Assembly (NCBI GenBank): GCA_002331385.1
Contig: DCYB01000002.1
Span: 62,001 to 126,000 of the forward strand
Direction of reading: 5' to 3'
From: Comamonadaceae bacterium UBA2121
Lineage (GTDB): Bacteria; Pseudomonadota; Gammaproteobacteria; Burkholderiales; Burkholderiaceae_C
DNA length: 64,000 bases
The position numbers were made by a program, and so were the translations under genes. The notes below the pieces were generated by a model. That model was not told the DNA's origin and did not search any database. It saw nothing but the letters and a program-made list of their open reading frames with translations. Shown in pieces: positions 54,877 through 63,975 of this stretch; positions within the stretch are counted from its first letter, which is position 1, and every line of letters starts with the position of its first letter.

Positions 54877-55102
54877 CCCTGTAACACAGGTGTAACGCAA
54901 AGGCTTTCCAAGAACGGGACAATTCCTAAGTTTCAGAATTGTTCCTGTAGTTAGCGCAACAAGGCATTGCAGCGCACGGCATTGGCAACGCAAGGCAATG
55001 CCCTACGCTGCAAATCCTCATTTCGATTTACCGTTCCATGCAGCATGATGGCGGGGTTGTGCGCCGCGCAATTCCTCCTCACGCCCGGACCCAGAAGCAC
55101 GT

Positions 55103-56290
55103 ATGTTGATCGACTTCTTCTACACACTGCGCGCGGGCAAACTGCCCGTGTCTGTCAAGGAATACCTCACGCTGCTTGAGGCGCTGGAGGCGGGCGTGGT
55201 CGGACCGAAATCGGAGGACGGCTGGAGCCTGGACGATTTCTATCACCTCTCGCGCACCATTCTCGTCAAGGACGAAAAACACTTCGACAAGTTCGATCGC
55301 GCCTTCGCCGCGTACTTCAAGGGCGTGGAGATGATTGCGGACCTGCGCAAGGAACTGCCGCTGGACTGGCTGCGCAAGATGCTCGATCGTGAACTGACGG
55401 ACGAGCAGAAAGCCGCCATCGAAAAGATGGGCTGGGACGAGTTGATGGAGACGCTGAAAAAGCGCCTCGAAGAACAGAAGGAGCGCCACGAAGGCGGCAA
55501 CAAGTGGATCGGCACCAACGGCACCAGCCCCTTTGGCCATGGCGGCTACAACCCGCAGGGCATCCGCATTGGCGGGCCGGGCCGCAACAAGAGTGCCGTG
55601 AAGGTGTGGGAGCAACGCGCCTACCGCGACTACGACGACCAGCAGGAACTGGGCACACGCAACATCAAGGTGGCGCTGCGCCGCCTGCGCAAATTTGCGC
55701 GAGAAGGTAACGAGCTGGAACTTGATCTGCCTGACACGATCCATAGCACGGCGGCCAACGCCGGATTCCTCGACATCAAGATGATTCCGGAGCGCCACAA
55801 CAACGTGAAGGTGCTGCTGCTCATGGACGTGGGCGGCACGATGGACGAGCACATTAAGCGCGTGGAGGAACTCTTCTCCGCCGTGAAGAGCGAGTTCAAG
55901 CACCTGGAGTTTTACTACTTCCACAACTGTGTCTATGACTTCATGTGGAAGAACAATCGCCGCCGTTTCGCAGAAAAATTTCCGACGTGGGACATCATTC
56001 GCAAATACAACAAGGACTACAAGCTGATCTTTGTGGGCGATGCCACGATGAGCCCCTACGAAATCCTGCAACCCGGCGGCAGTGTCGAATACAACAACGA
56101 GGAACCTGGTGCCGAATGGCTGCAGCGCCTGATCCACGCATTTCCCAAGTTCGCGTGGATCAACCCCGAGCCGCAAGGCGTGTGGGAGTATCGCCAGAGC
56201 ATCAGCATCATCCAGCAACTGATGGGCAACCGCATGTACCCGCTGTCCTTGAAGGGGCTCGAGGACGCCATGCGTCTGCTCTCCAAATGA
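55103..56290 (+). CDS. CoxE-like VWA domain protein
   Basis: 395 residues. N-terminal region starting MLIDFFYTLRAGKLPVSVKE, middle RNKSAVKVWEQRAYRDYDDQ, then a VWA domain (about 225-390) with MIDAS-like VLLLMDVGGTMDEHIKRVEE (here DxGGT replaces DxSGS), FYYFHNCVYDFMW and LIFVGDATMSPYEI. Partner of the MoxR ATPase. The preceding 226 bases hold a small inverted repeat at 54916-54945. Confidence 0.92.
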   Translation: MLIDFFYTLRAGKLPVSVKEYLTLLEALEAGVVGPKSEDGWSLDDFYHLSRTILVKDEKHFDKFDRAFAAYFKGVEMIADLRKELPLDWLRKMLDRELTDEQKAAIEKMGWDELMETLKKRLEEQKERHEGGNKWIGTNGTSPFGHGGYNPQGIRIGGPGRNKSAVKVWEQRAYRDYDDQQELGTRNIKVALRRLRKFAREGNELELDLPDTIHSTAANAGFLDIKMIPERHNNVKVLLLMDVGGTMDEHIKRVEELFSAVKSEFKHLEFYYFHNCVYDFMWKNNRRRFAEKFPTWDIIRKYNKDYKLIFVGDATMSPYEILQPGGSVEYNNEEPGAEWLQRLIHAFPKFAWINPEPQGVWEYRQSISIIQQLMGNRMYPLSLKGLEDAMRLLSK

Positions 56291-56294
56291 ATCG

Positions 56295-58217
56295 ATGGCA
56301 GAACGCATATTTCCCGAATCCCCCATAGTCGCCCCCGTCCTGTTGGTTGCGCTGGCCCTGTCGCTCGGCGGCTGCAGTCTGCTGCCCGGCAAGGACAAAA
56401 ACTCCAACGGTGACCCCGCAGTGGCCACAGCCAACGGGAAACCTGCGTTCACGCTCGACGTCGAAGCGCCCAAGGAAATCCACGACCTGCTGGAAAAGCA
56501 CCTGGAGCTGCGCCGCTTCCAGCACCAGCCCGACCTGCAGCGGCGTGAGTTGACGCGCCTGCTGGGCGCAACCAACGCCAACGTGCGCGACCTGATCGGC
56601 ACTCTGGGCTACTTCAGCCCCACGGTGACCGTCGAAGTGACCGAGACACCAGACTCCGAAGAAGCGCCGCGCAAGGTCACGGTGAAAGTGGAGCCGGGCC
56701 CGCAGACGGTGATCCGTCAGTCCGAACTGCACTTCTCCGGCCTCAACGCCAAAGACCCCGACGGCAAGGAGCAGCGCGACCTGATCCGCGAGTCGTGGCC
56801 GCTCAAGACCGGCGAGCATTTTTCGCAGAACGCCTGGAGCGGCGCCAAGAGCGGTGGCCTCAAGATCCTGCAAGCCAAGCGCTATCCCACGGCGCGCATC
56901 GACACCAGTCTGGCCGACATCGACGCCGACAAGAACGAAGCCAACGTCAGCGTCACCTACGACCCCGGCGCGTCATACACGTTCGGGCCACTCGTGATCG
57001 AAGGTACCCAGCGCTACGACGCGGTGGGTCTGGCGCGCTTGGCGCGGCTGCCCGAAGGCGAGGTCTATGACCAGACCACCCTGCTGGACACGCAGCAACG
57101 CCTGGTCAGCAGCGGCTATTTCGACTCTGTCTTTCTCACCCTGGCCGATACGCCCGACGCCGAAGTCGGAGACTCGCCGCAAAAGCAGGAAGAAGCGCGT
57201 GCCGAACAGGGCCGGCATGTGAACTCGCCCGTCATCGCCAAGGTGCGCGAGGCCAAGTTGCAGAAATGGGTTTTCGGTGTGGGCCTGAGCACGGACACCG
57301 GCCCGCGCCTGTCCGTCGACCACATCCACAACAAGGTGCCCGGATTGGGCTGGCGTGCGGTGAGCAAGCTGCAGATCGATCGCAAGAACCCGCTCCTATC
57401 CACGCAACTCACGGCCCTTCCGGGAGCGGACTATTGGCGCTGGTTCGTCGGCGCCAAGCTGGAGCGCGAACCCGTCGGCGACTTCGACGTGAACAGTGCG
57501 CAACTGCGCGCCGGCCGCACAAGGTCGGAAGAACACATCGACCGCACCTATTACCTGCAATACGACTACGCCAAAACGCAGGGCACGGGCGCGCCGCCCG
57601 CCAGTTCCTCGTTGCTGGCCAACTATGGCTGGACGGGGCGCTACTTCAACAACACCCTCTCGCCCACTTCCGGCTACGGTCTGGGTTGGGAAGCAGGCGT
57701 TGGCACGACGCTGACGCCACAGCGCACGCCGTTCACGCGCGTCACCGGTCGCTGGATGATGTTGATGCCCATCGGCGAGCGTGATGCAGAAACCCTGCGC
57801 CGCAGCCGTTTGCAACTGCGCGCATGGGGCGGCGCCATCACCGCGAGCAAGGATGCCGAACTGCCCATGACGCTGATGTTCCTGGCCGGTGGCGACAACT
57901 CCATTCGCGGCTATGGCTACCAGACCATCGGCGCCAAGACGAACAACGGCAAGGTCATCGGTGGGCGCTATCTGGCGGCCGGCAGTGTCGAGTGGCAACG
58001 CCCCATCACCATCAAAGGCAACGCGTACGACTGGGAACACGCCACCTTCATCGACGCCGGCACCGTGGGCGACGACGCCAATGCCATGTACGCCCGCGTG
58101 GGCGTCGGCACAGGCATCCGCTGGCGCAGTCCCGTGGGCCCCGTACAGGCCGACATTGCCTACGGGTTGCAATCGCATGACGTGCGCCTGCACCTGCGAC
58201 TTGGTTTCAATTTCTGA
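56295..58217 (+). CDS. tamA: Translocation and assembly module outer membrane protein TamA
   Basis: Omp85-family outer-membrane protein working with TamB in assembly of outer-membrane proteins or lipid transport. 640 residues. Three POTRA domains (about 55-310) and a 16-strand barrel (about 340-640: FLAGGDNSIRGYGYQTIGAK is the conserved RGYGY loop; it closes with Phe). The N terminus is VALALSLGGCSLLPGKD, a lipobox rather than a plain signal peptide. Overlaps nothing; tamB starts two bases later. Confidence 0.95.
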   Translation: MAERIFPESPIVAPVLLVALALSLGGCSLLPGKDKNSNGDPAVATANGKPAFTLDVEAPKEIHDLLEKHLELRRFQHQPDLQRRELTRLLGATNANVRDLIGTLGYFSPTVTVEVTETPDSEEAPRKVTVKVEPGPQTVIRQSELHFSGLNAKDPDGKEQRDLIRESWPLKTGEHFSQNAWSGAKSGGLKILQAKRYPTARIDTSLADIDADKNEANVSVTYDPGASYTFGPLVIEGTQRYDAVGLARLARLPEGEVYDQTTLLDTQQRLVSSGYFDSVFLTLADTPDAEVGDSPQKQEEARAEQGRHVNSPVIAKVREAKLQKWVFGVGLSTDTGPRLSVDHIHNKVPGLGWRAVSKLQIDRKNPLLSTQLTALPGADYWRWFVGAKLEREPVGDFDVNSAQLRAGRTRSEEHIDRTYYLQYDYAKTQGTGAPPASSSLLANYGWTGRYFNNTLSPTSGYGLGWEAGVGTTLTPQRTPFTRVTGRWMMLMPIGERDAETLRRSRLQLRAWGGAITASKDAELPMTLMFLAGGDNSIRGYGYQTIGAKTNNGKVIGGRYLAAGSVEWQRPITIKGNAYDWEHATFIDAGTVGDDANAMYARVGVGTGIRWRSPVGPVQADIAYGLQSHDVRLHLRLGFNF

Positions 58218-58219
58218 AC

Positions 58220-61200
58220 ATGGCGAATCCTGATTTGAACGGCTCGCACGGCTCCACTTCTGCCACCCCTGACAACCGCCCGCCCGCGCGCCCCGCACGC
58301 TCCGCCGGACGCCGCATCCTGCGCGGCATCGGCTGGATGCTGCTCGCGCTGGTGCTCATCATCATCACCGTGCTGGGCACCACTTGGTGGTGGGCAGGCC
58401 GTGATGACTCCCTCGCGCACGCGCTTCAGCGCGCTGCGCAATACCTGCCCGAGGGCCAGAGTCTGGAAGCGCGCGACGTCACTGGCTCCGTGCGCGCCGG
58501 AGGCAAGATCGGCGCGCTGGCGTGGAAAAGCCCCACCATGAAGGTGGAACTGCGCGATGCCGACATCGGTTGGAGCCTGCCACCGCTGCTCTCGCGCACG
58601 CTGCATCTGGGCAAGGTTCACATCGCTGAACTGGTGATCGAAAGCATCCCAGACACCGCGCCCAAAGAGCCCTCACCGCCGCTCGAACAGCTCACACTGC
58701 CGATCAAGATCGAACTGCCGTTCCAGGTGGACCACATCGTCTGGAAAGGCCCGCCCGAAGCCATCGTCGATGGCCTCGAAGGCCACTACGCCTATGACGG
58801 CACGCACCACCAACTCGACGTGAAACAGGTGCGCTGGGCCGATGGCAACTATCAGGCCCACCTGAAGCTACAAGGCGCGAGCCCGATGCAGCTCGAAGCC
58901 GACTTCAAGGGCGACCTGCATGTGGCCAATCCGATGGTGCCCGCGGAGGACGCCACGGACACCAAGCGTGCAAAGAACGCCAAGCCGACGCCGAACACGC
59001 CCGAGACCATCGCCGTCAGCGCCGAAGCACAGGCCCGCGGCACACTGGCGACCGCAGCCGCACGCATCGACGTCACGGCCAAGGCCAGTGCCACACCAGA
59101 GAGCTCCGGCAGCGCCCACACCGTGGAGCCGATGCGCGCCGACGTGCAAGCCAGCGTCATGCCGTGGAGGCCCCAACCGTTGCTCACCGCCGACGCCAAT
59201 CTGCACCACGTCGACGTGGCCGCATTCTGGCCGCAAGGCCCGCGCACCATGCTGAGCGGCCAACTCAACGCCGGCCCGGTGGATGGCGGCGATGCGCAGC
59301 AATGGCAACTCAAAGCGCAATTCGACAACACGCTGCGCGGCCCCTGGGACAAGCAGCGCCTGCCGCTCGACTCGGTCACAGCCGACGTGCTCTACACCGG
59401 CACGCAATGGCAGGTGAAGGAAGCCATCGTTCAGGTGAATCAGGGCCGCATTGCAGCCCATGGAGCCTTCACCCCCGCCACCAAAGTGTTTGAAGGCCAA
59501 GCTGCCGTGCAGCAGCTGAACCCGGCTGAGCTCTATAGCACGCTGGACGCCGCGCCCCTGCAAGGCACGCTGCAAGCCAAGGCCGACGAAGCACAAAAAG
59601 TCGCTTTCGCGGTGGACCTCAAAGCCGCTGCAGGCGCAGCGCGCAGCAATAGCAAGGCACTGCGCATCCAGACGCTCGCCACCAAGGGCGAATGGCAACA
59701 GCCACTGCTCACCTTGTCCCAACTGAAGGTGCAGGCGCTGCAGGCCACGGTGGACGCCAGCGCCGTGCAATACAACGTGGACACGCAGGACGCGCGCGCC
59801 AAACTGCGCGCCGACGTGCCCGGCGCCGCAATGCAAGTCGATGGGCGCATCAGCCCCGCCAACGGCCAAGGCCGCGCTGCCTTGCAACTGGACTCGCTGC
59901 CCACGGTCGTTGCGTGGACACGCACGCTGCCGGGCGTCAAGGACCCACTGGCAGGCGCCAAGGTGGATGGCAAGGCGCAGCTGCAACTCGACTGGAACGG
60001 CGGCTATGGCAACCTGCTCCAACGCCTGCAGGCGGCCACCGGAGCCGCTTTGCCCGCCAGCAAGCTGCAACTGAAGGCCCAACTGTCGGGCGACAACTTG
60101 CGCTACCAAGCTGCCGATGCGCCCGCCGAGCAAGCCATCCAGATCGCGCGCCTGGCGCTCCAACTCAACGGCAGCCCCGAGAGCGCCGACATCACGCTGA
60201 ACACCACCGCGCGGCGCGATGCGCAATCGCTGCAACTCGACACCGCGCTCAACGCCGGACTCGCCACTGAAGCGGGCGCCGCACCGCTCGACTGGCATGC
60301 CAGCATCCAGCGCCTGCAAGCCAACGCGCAACCCGGCAAGGACCAGCCCGGCCCATGGCTGGCGCGCCTGCAGTCCACCACGCCCGTACGCATCACGCAA
60401 AAGACCACCGGTACGCGCGGCAATCAGGTCGTGCTCTCTACGCACTACAACGCCAGCGCGGGCAGCCTGCTGATCACACCACCCGAACTCGGCGCACGCC
60501 GCCCCAATGCGGCACCGCTCGCCCCCGTCACACTCGCATGGGACGACACCACCGCCACCAAGGCAGGCGACGGCCACTGGGCCGTGCGCAGCGCAGGTCG
60601 GCTGCAAGGCATTCCGCTCGCGTGGGTCGATGCCTTCAGCCCCGGCGACGGCGAACCACCGCTGGCTGCGGCGGGACTCAGCGGCGACCTGAGCTTCAAC
60701 GGCCGATGGGATCTGGACACCACCGGCAACGAACTCAAGGCCACCCTCACCGTCGAACGCGCGGGCGGCGATCTGCGCATCGCCGTGGACGACGGCACCG
60801 GCGGCACTACCGTCGTGCGCACCAGTGGCCCCACCACCGGTAAAGCCACCACCACGCGCAAAGTCACCGGCACCGGCATGCGCGCGCGCATCAAGGACGC
60901 ACGCATCGACGTGCGCGCGCAAGGCAACAACGTCAACGCCAAACTACTCTGGGACAGCGAACGCGCCGGTCATGCCACCGCAGACCTCAACACGCAACTC
61001 ACGCAGCAGGATGGCGCATGGACCTGGCCCGCCAATGCGCCGCTGTCGGGCAAAGTCTCTGCACGCATGCCCAACATCGGCATCTGGGCGCTCTTTGCGC
61101 CGCCCGGCTGGCGCGTGAATGGCACCTTGGCGGCAGACGCCACCATCAGCGGCAATCGCTCCGACCCGCACTGGATGGGCAACATCAACGCTGCGGACCT

Positions 61201-62440
61201 CAGCATCCTGTCCGTGCTCGACGGCGTCGACCTGCAAAACGGGACCTTGCGCGCGAAGATCGAAGGCACACGCCTCGACATCACCGAACTGCGCATCAAA
61301 GGCGGCAGGGGCAGCAGCGCGCGCATCCTGGGCTACAGCGGCAACCTCACCAACGCCCCCGAGGATGGCGGCGAGCTCACCGGCAGCGGCTTCGCGCAAT
61401 GGGTGCCGCCCGCGGCAGAAGGCCAATCCGGCAACTTCGTCATGAACCTGCAAGCACAAGCCACCAAGCTGCAAGTGCTGGTGCGCGCCGACCGCCAGGT
61501 CAGCGTGTCTGGCCCGCTTCAGGCGCGACTGGACAACGGCCAATTCGTACTGCGCGGCAACATCACCGTCGATCGCGCCACCATCATCCTGCCCGAAGAA
61601 TCCGCGCCCTCGCTCGACAAGGACGTCGTGGTGCACACGGCGGCGTCGCGCAAGGCCGAAGCGGAAGCCGCCAAGCTCCAGCAGCAGAAAACCGCCAAGG
61701 CCAACGCCCGTGCCGAAACACGCAAACTGCCCGACATCCTCGTCCAACTCAACATGGGCCGCGACTTCGCGCTGCAAGGCTTCGGCATCACCACGCGCCT
61801 GCGCGGCGGCCTCGAAATCAAGGGCGCCAACATCCCCGGTGGCCCGCCACGCATCACCGGAGAAATCCGTACAGAACAAGGCCGCTACCGCGCCTGGGGA
61901 CAGTCGCTGGACGTCGAATCGGGCCTCATCCTCTTCAACGGTCCGTATGACAATCCGTCGCTCGACATCCTTGCCATCCGCCCCAACATCGCCGTGCGCG
62001 CGGGCGTGCAAGTGCTTGGCACCGCCCGGGCTCCGCGCGTGGCGCTCTACTCCGACCCCGAACTGCCCGATGCAGAAAAGCTCTCCTGGGTGGTCATGGG
62101 CCGCGACCCCAGCACCGGCGGCGCAGAAAGCGCCCTGCTCCAGCAAGCCGCACTTGCCCTCCTCGCTGGCGGCAACAGCGGCAGCGGCAAGATCGCAGGC
62201 AGCCTCGGCCTCGACGAAGTCGGCTTCCGCGGCCCCAGCGAAGGCACCGACGCCTCCGGCGCCGCCCTCACGCTGGGCAAGCGCCTGTCCGACAAGCTTT
62301 ACGTCACCTACGAGCAAAGCCTCTCCGGCGCCATGGGCACGATCTACATCTTCTACGACCTCTCGCGCCGCCTGACCCTGCGCGGCCAGACGGGCGCCAC
62401 CAGCGCCGTCGATCTGATCTATACGGTCAGGAAGGACTAA
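58220..62440 (+). CDS. tamB: Translocation and assembly module protein TamB
   Basis: 1406 residues. N-terminal anchor (ILRGIGWMLLALVLIIITVL), a very long repetitive beta-taco periplasmic region (about 70-1150), and a C-terminal TamB/DUF490 domain (about 1150-1406: SLDVESGLILFNGPYDNPSL, GKRLSDKLYVTYEQSLSGAM and TLRGQTGATSAVDLIYTVR). Partner of TamA, spanning the periplasm to the outer membrane. Glutamine-rich and alanine-rich central repeats are prominent. Confidence 0.95.
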   Translation: MANPDLNGSHGSTSATPDNRPPARPARSAGRRILRGIGWMLLALVLIIITVLGTTWWWAGRDDSLAHALQRAAQYLPEGQSLEARDVTGSVRAGGKIGALAWKSPTMKVELRDADIGWSLPPLLSRTLHLGKVHIAELVIESIPDTAPKEPSPPLEQLTLPIKIELPFQVDHIVWKGPPEAIVDGLEGHYAYDGTHHQLDVKQVRWADGNYQAHLKLQGASPMQLEADFKGDLHVANPMVPAEDATDTKRAKNAKPTPNTPETIAVSAEAQARGTLATAAARIDVTAKASATPESSGSAHTVEPMRADVQASVMPWRPQPLLTADANLHHVDVAAFWPQGPRTMLSGQLNAGPVDGGDAQQWQLKAQFDNTLRGPWDKQRLPLDSVTADVLYTGTQWQVKEAIVQVNQGRIAAHGAFTPATKVFEGQAAVQQLNPAELYSTLDAAPLQGTLQAKADEAQKVAFAVDLKAAAGAARSNSKALRIQTLATKGEWQQPLLTLSQLKVQALQATVDASAVQYNVDTQDARAKLRADVPGAAMQVDGRISPANGQGRAALQLDSLPTVVAWTRTLPGVKDPLAGAKVDGKAQLQLDWNGGYGNLLQRLQAATGAALPASKLQLKAQLSGDNLRYQAADAPAEQAIQIARLALQLNGSPESADITLNTTARRDAQSLQLDTALNAGLATEAGAAPLDWHASIQRLQANAQPGKDQPGPWLARLQSTTPVRITQKTTGTRGNQVVLSTHYNASAGSLLITPPELGARRPNAAPLAPVTLAWDDTTATKAGDGHWAVRSAGRLQGIPLAWVDAFSPGDGEPPLAAAGLSGDLSFNGRWDLDTTGNELKATLTVERAGGDLRIAVDDGTGGTTVVRTSGPTTGKATTTRKVTGTGMRARIKDARIDVRAQGNNVNAKLLWDSERAGHATADLNTQLTQQDGAWTWPANAPLSGKVSARMPNIGIWALFAPPGWRVNGTLAADATISGNRSDPHWMGNINAADLSILSVLDGVDLQNGTLRAKIEGTRLDITELRIKGGRGSSARILGYSGNLTNAPEDGGELTGSGFAQWVPPAAEGQSGNFVMNLQAQATKLQVLVRADRQVSVSGPLQARLDNGQFVLRGNITVDRATIILPEESAPSLDKDVVVHTAASRKAEAEAAKLQQQKTAKANARAETRKLPDILVQLNMGRDFALQGFGITTRLRGGLEIKGANIPGGPPRITGEIRTEQGRYRAWGQSLDVESGLILFNGPYDNPSLDILAIRPNIAVRAGVQVLGTARAPRVALYSDPELPDAEKLSWVVMGRDPSTGGAESALLQQAALALLAGGNSGSGKIAGSLGLDEVGFRGPSEGTDASGAALTLGKRLSDKLYVTYEQSLSGAMGTIYIFYDLSRRLTLRGQTGATSAVDLIYTVRKD

Positions 62441-62446
62441 AGCACA

Positions 62447-62494
62447 CGCTTTCTGTCGGCTGCGATTCCACGCTTCAAGGCCTGACAGAAAGCG
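62447..62494. repeat. 11-base inverted repeat after tamB
   Basis: CGCTTTCTGTC (62447-62457) and GACAGAAAGCG (62484-62494), perfect, with a 26-base loop. No T tract follows on the plus strand, so it may be a stabilising 3' hairpin of the tamB mRNA rather than a terminator. Confidence 0.7.
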
Positions 62495-62537
62495 CCACGC
62501 CGCAGACGATACAATCATCGATTCCGCCCAGCATCCT

Positions 62538-62612
62538 CTCTCCGTAGTTCAATGGATAGAACGAGCGCCTCCTAAGCGCTAGATACAGGTTCGATTCCTG
62601 TCGGAGGGACCA
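62538..62612 (+). tRNA. tRNA-Arg (anticodon CCT)
   Basis: 75 bases with encoded CCA. Acceptor CTCTCCG pairs with CGGAGGG (one wobble); anticodon stem AGCGC/GCGCT with loop CTCCTAA gives CCT, reading AGG; T arm ACAGG-TTCGATT-CCTGT. Discriminator A. A terminator-like hairpin follows. Confidence 0.96.
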
Positions 62613-62645
62613 GCGTCGCGGCCAATAAAGTCCAAAATCCTCTCG

Positions 62646-62679
62646 AAACCCGCATGTTTAAAGGCATTGCGGTTTTTTC
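62646..62679 (+). terminator. Terminator of tRNA-Arg
   Basis: AAACC(C)GCA pairs with TGCGGTTT, followed by a T run (62673-62678), 34 bases after the tRNA end. Confidence 0.7.
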
Positions 62680-62751
62680 TTTGTCTAGTGCCGTCTCATG
62701 TGGACTACGGACAACCCAACATTTTGTTGGTAGTTGAATGCACTAACATAC

Positions 62752-62801
62752 CAACCGAACCGAAACCGAACCGAAACCGGACCGTACCGTACCGTACCGG
62801 G
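62752..62801. repeat. Short tandem repeats (CCGAA / CCGAAA and ACCGT units)
   Basis: Alternating CCGAA and CCGAAA units, then three ACCGT units ending CCGG. Non-coding, between the tRNA terminator and the IS3 remnant. Confidence 0.7.
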
Positions 62802-62812
62802 AATCGAGCAGG

Positions 62813-63038
62813 CTACTTGGTTAAAGTGATGCCCTGCCCCCGGGCCTGCGCGCCGGCTTGATCGCTGAAGTATTTTGCTTCAGCTTCCATGGGTGGAATG
62901 TTGCCAATGGGTTCAAGCAGTAGCTGCGCTTTGAACCAACGCACGCACCCGAGGGCGGCCAGCTCCAGTTGCGTCGTCATGCGCGCGCTCGTCTGCCAGC
63001 CGACGATGCGACGGGCAAAGACGTCGGTGACAAAGGCC
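62813..63038 (-). pseudogene. IS3-family transposase C-terminal remnant with internal deletion
   Basis: One open frame reads LAFVTDVFARRIVGWQTSAR (the segment around the second catalytic Asp of IS3 OrfB), MTTQLELAALG, then directly CVRWFKAQLLLEPIGNIPPM and EAEAKYFSDQ to a stop (62813-62815). In intact OrfB about 90 residues, including the HSDRGSQY-type block and the catalytic Glu, separate these segments. The internal deletion is in frame. It ends next to the YkvA-like gene stop at 63041. Confidence 0.85.
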
Positions 63039-63040
63039 AG

Positions 63041-63424
63041 TCACTTCAACCAAAACCATGCCGCGATCCCCATGGAGATCCACAACACAATGATCATGAT
63101 CGCCCCTGCGCGACTACTTGGTTTCGACCCTTTTTCCGCCATCCAAGCATCGGCTTGAGCACGGCATTCCGAAAGAACGTGAGATGGCAAAAGTTTGACC
63201 GTTAGATAGATCAAAGCTGGTAACAGGATGATGTCATCCAGGTATCCAAGAACCGGGATGAAGTCAGGAATCAGATCAATCGGGCTGAGTGCATAAGCCA
63301 CCACAATTAGCCCCAAAGCCTTTGCGTACCAGGGCGTTTTGGGATGCTTCCCTGCAAACCAGAGCGCCACGCCATCGCGTTTCATCCGTTTTGCCCAAGT
63401 CTGCAGACTGTCACTGATTTTCAT
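63041..63424 (-). CDS. YkvA-like membrane protein (DUF1232)
   Basis: 127 residues from ATG 63424. The DUF1232 core is KTPWYAKALGLIVVAYALSPIDLIPDFIPV, shown in part as AYALSPIDLIPDFIPVLGYL, then DDIILLPALIYLTVKLLP and a C-terminal span (IMIIVLWISMGIAAWFWLK). Family members are small inner-membrane proteins of unknown role. The frame stays open upstream to 63589, but MKISDSLQTWAKRMKRDG is the family-like start. Confidence 0.87.
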   Translation of the reverse strand: MKISDSLQTWAKRMKRDGVALWFAGKHPKTPWYAKALGLIVVAYALSPIDLIPDFIPVLGYLDDIILLPALIYLTVKLLPSHVLSECRAQADAWMAEKGSKPSSRAGAIMIIVLWISMGIAAWFWLK

Positions 63425-63975
63425 AGGGTTTTTTGATGAGTGATCAGCATTCTGCGCGCTTATCGCAGACGGCTTCAGGTGGAGGGATGTGCGCTGCGGG
63501 GGCATCGAAAAGTCCAGTAGGTATGCCCTTTGGACACACGCCGTTTCGTACGCGGAGAAAATTTTCTCCGTATGAAAAAGAAACATCAAATACGAGGAAT
63601 CGGCGAATAGCTGGCGTAAAGGGTTGAAGCGGTCACCCGAAGGCTGGAGCTCGTCCGGGTGCAGGCAGGCCGCGGGGCAGTCGCAACAAGCCGGTACAGC
63701 TACCTGATTTCACAAGCCACCCCAACATGCGCTGACAACTGCTGATCCGGTGGCACCGAAAAGCTCAGGCAAGCGGGATGGTCGATGAATACAGCGTTTG
63801 CATGCCACGTACATACCGGGTGCGTGCCTTTCGAAGTGTAGGCACTGCTTGCTTACCGTGACCATTGAATTTGACAGCACCGACACAAACCCACGGCTTT
63901 TGAGGGTACTCGCTGACATATTCATGGCGGAAACTGGTTGACGATTGAAATCCAGCTTCTACAGGAGATTGTTCC
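63425..63975. other. 551-base region without a recognised gene
   Basis: Only short unconvincing frames. It contains a perfect 18-base palindrome, CGGAGAAAATTTTCTCCG (63553-63570), about 130 bases upstream of the YkvA-like start. Confidence 0.5.

Noticed and set aside
58868..60922. 684-codon open frame on the minus strand inside tamB
   Set aside because: Shadow of the repetitive, Ala-rich tamB frame; no start signals or family match.
62889..63158. 89-codon gene on the plus strand
   Set aside because: Opposite the IS3 remnant and the YkvA-like gene end; no ribosome site or family match.
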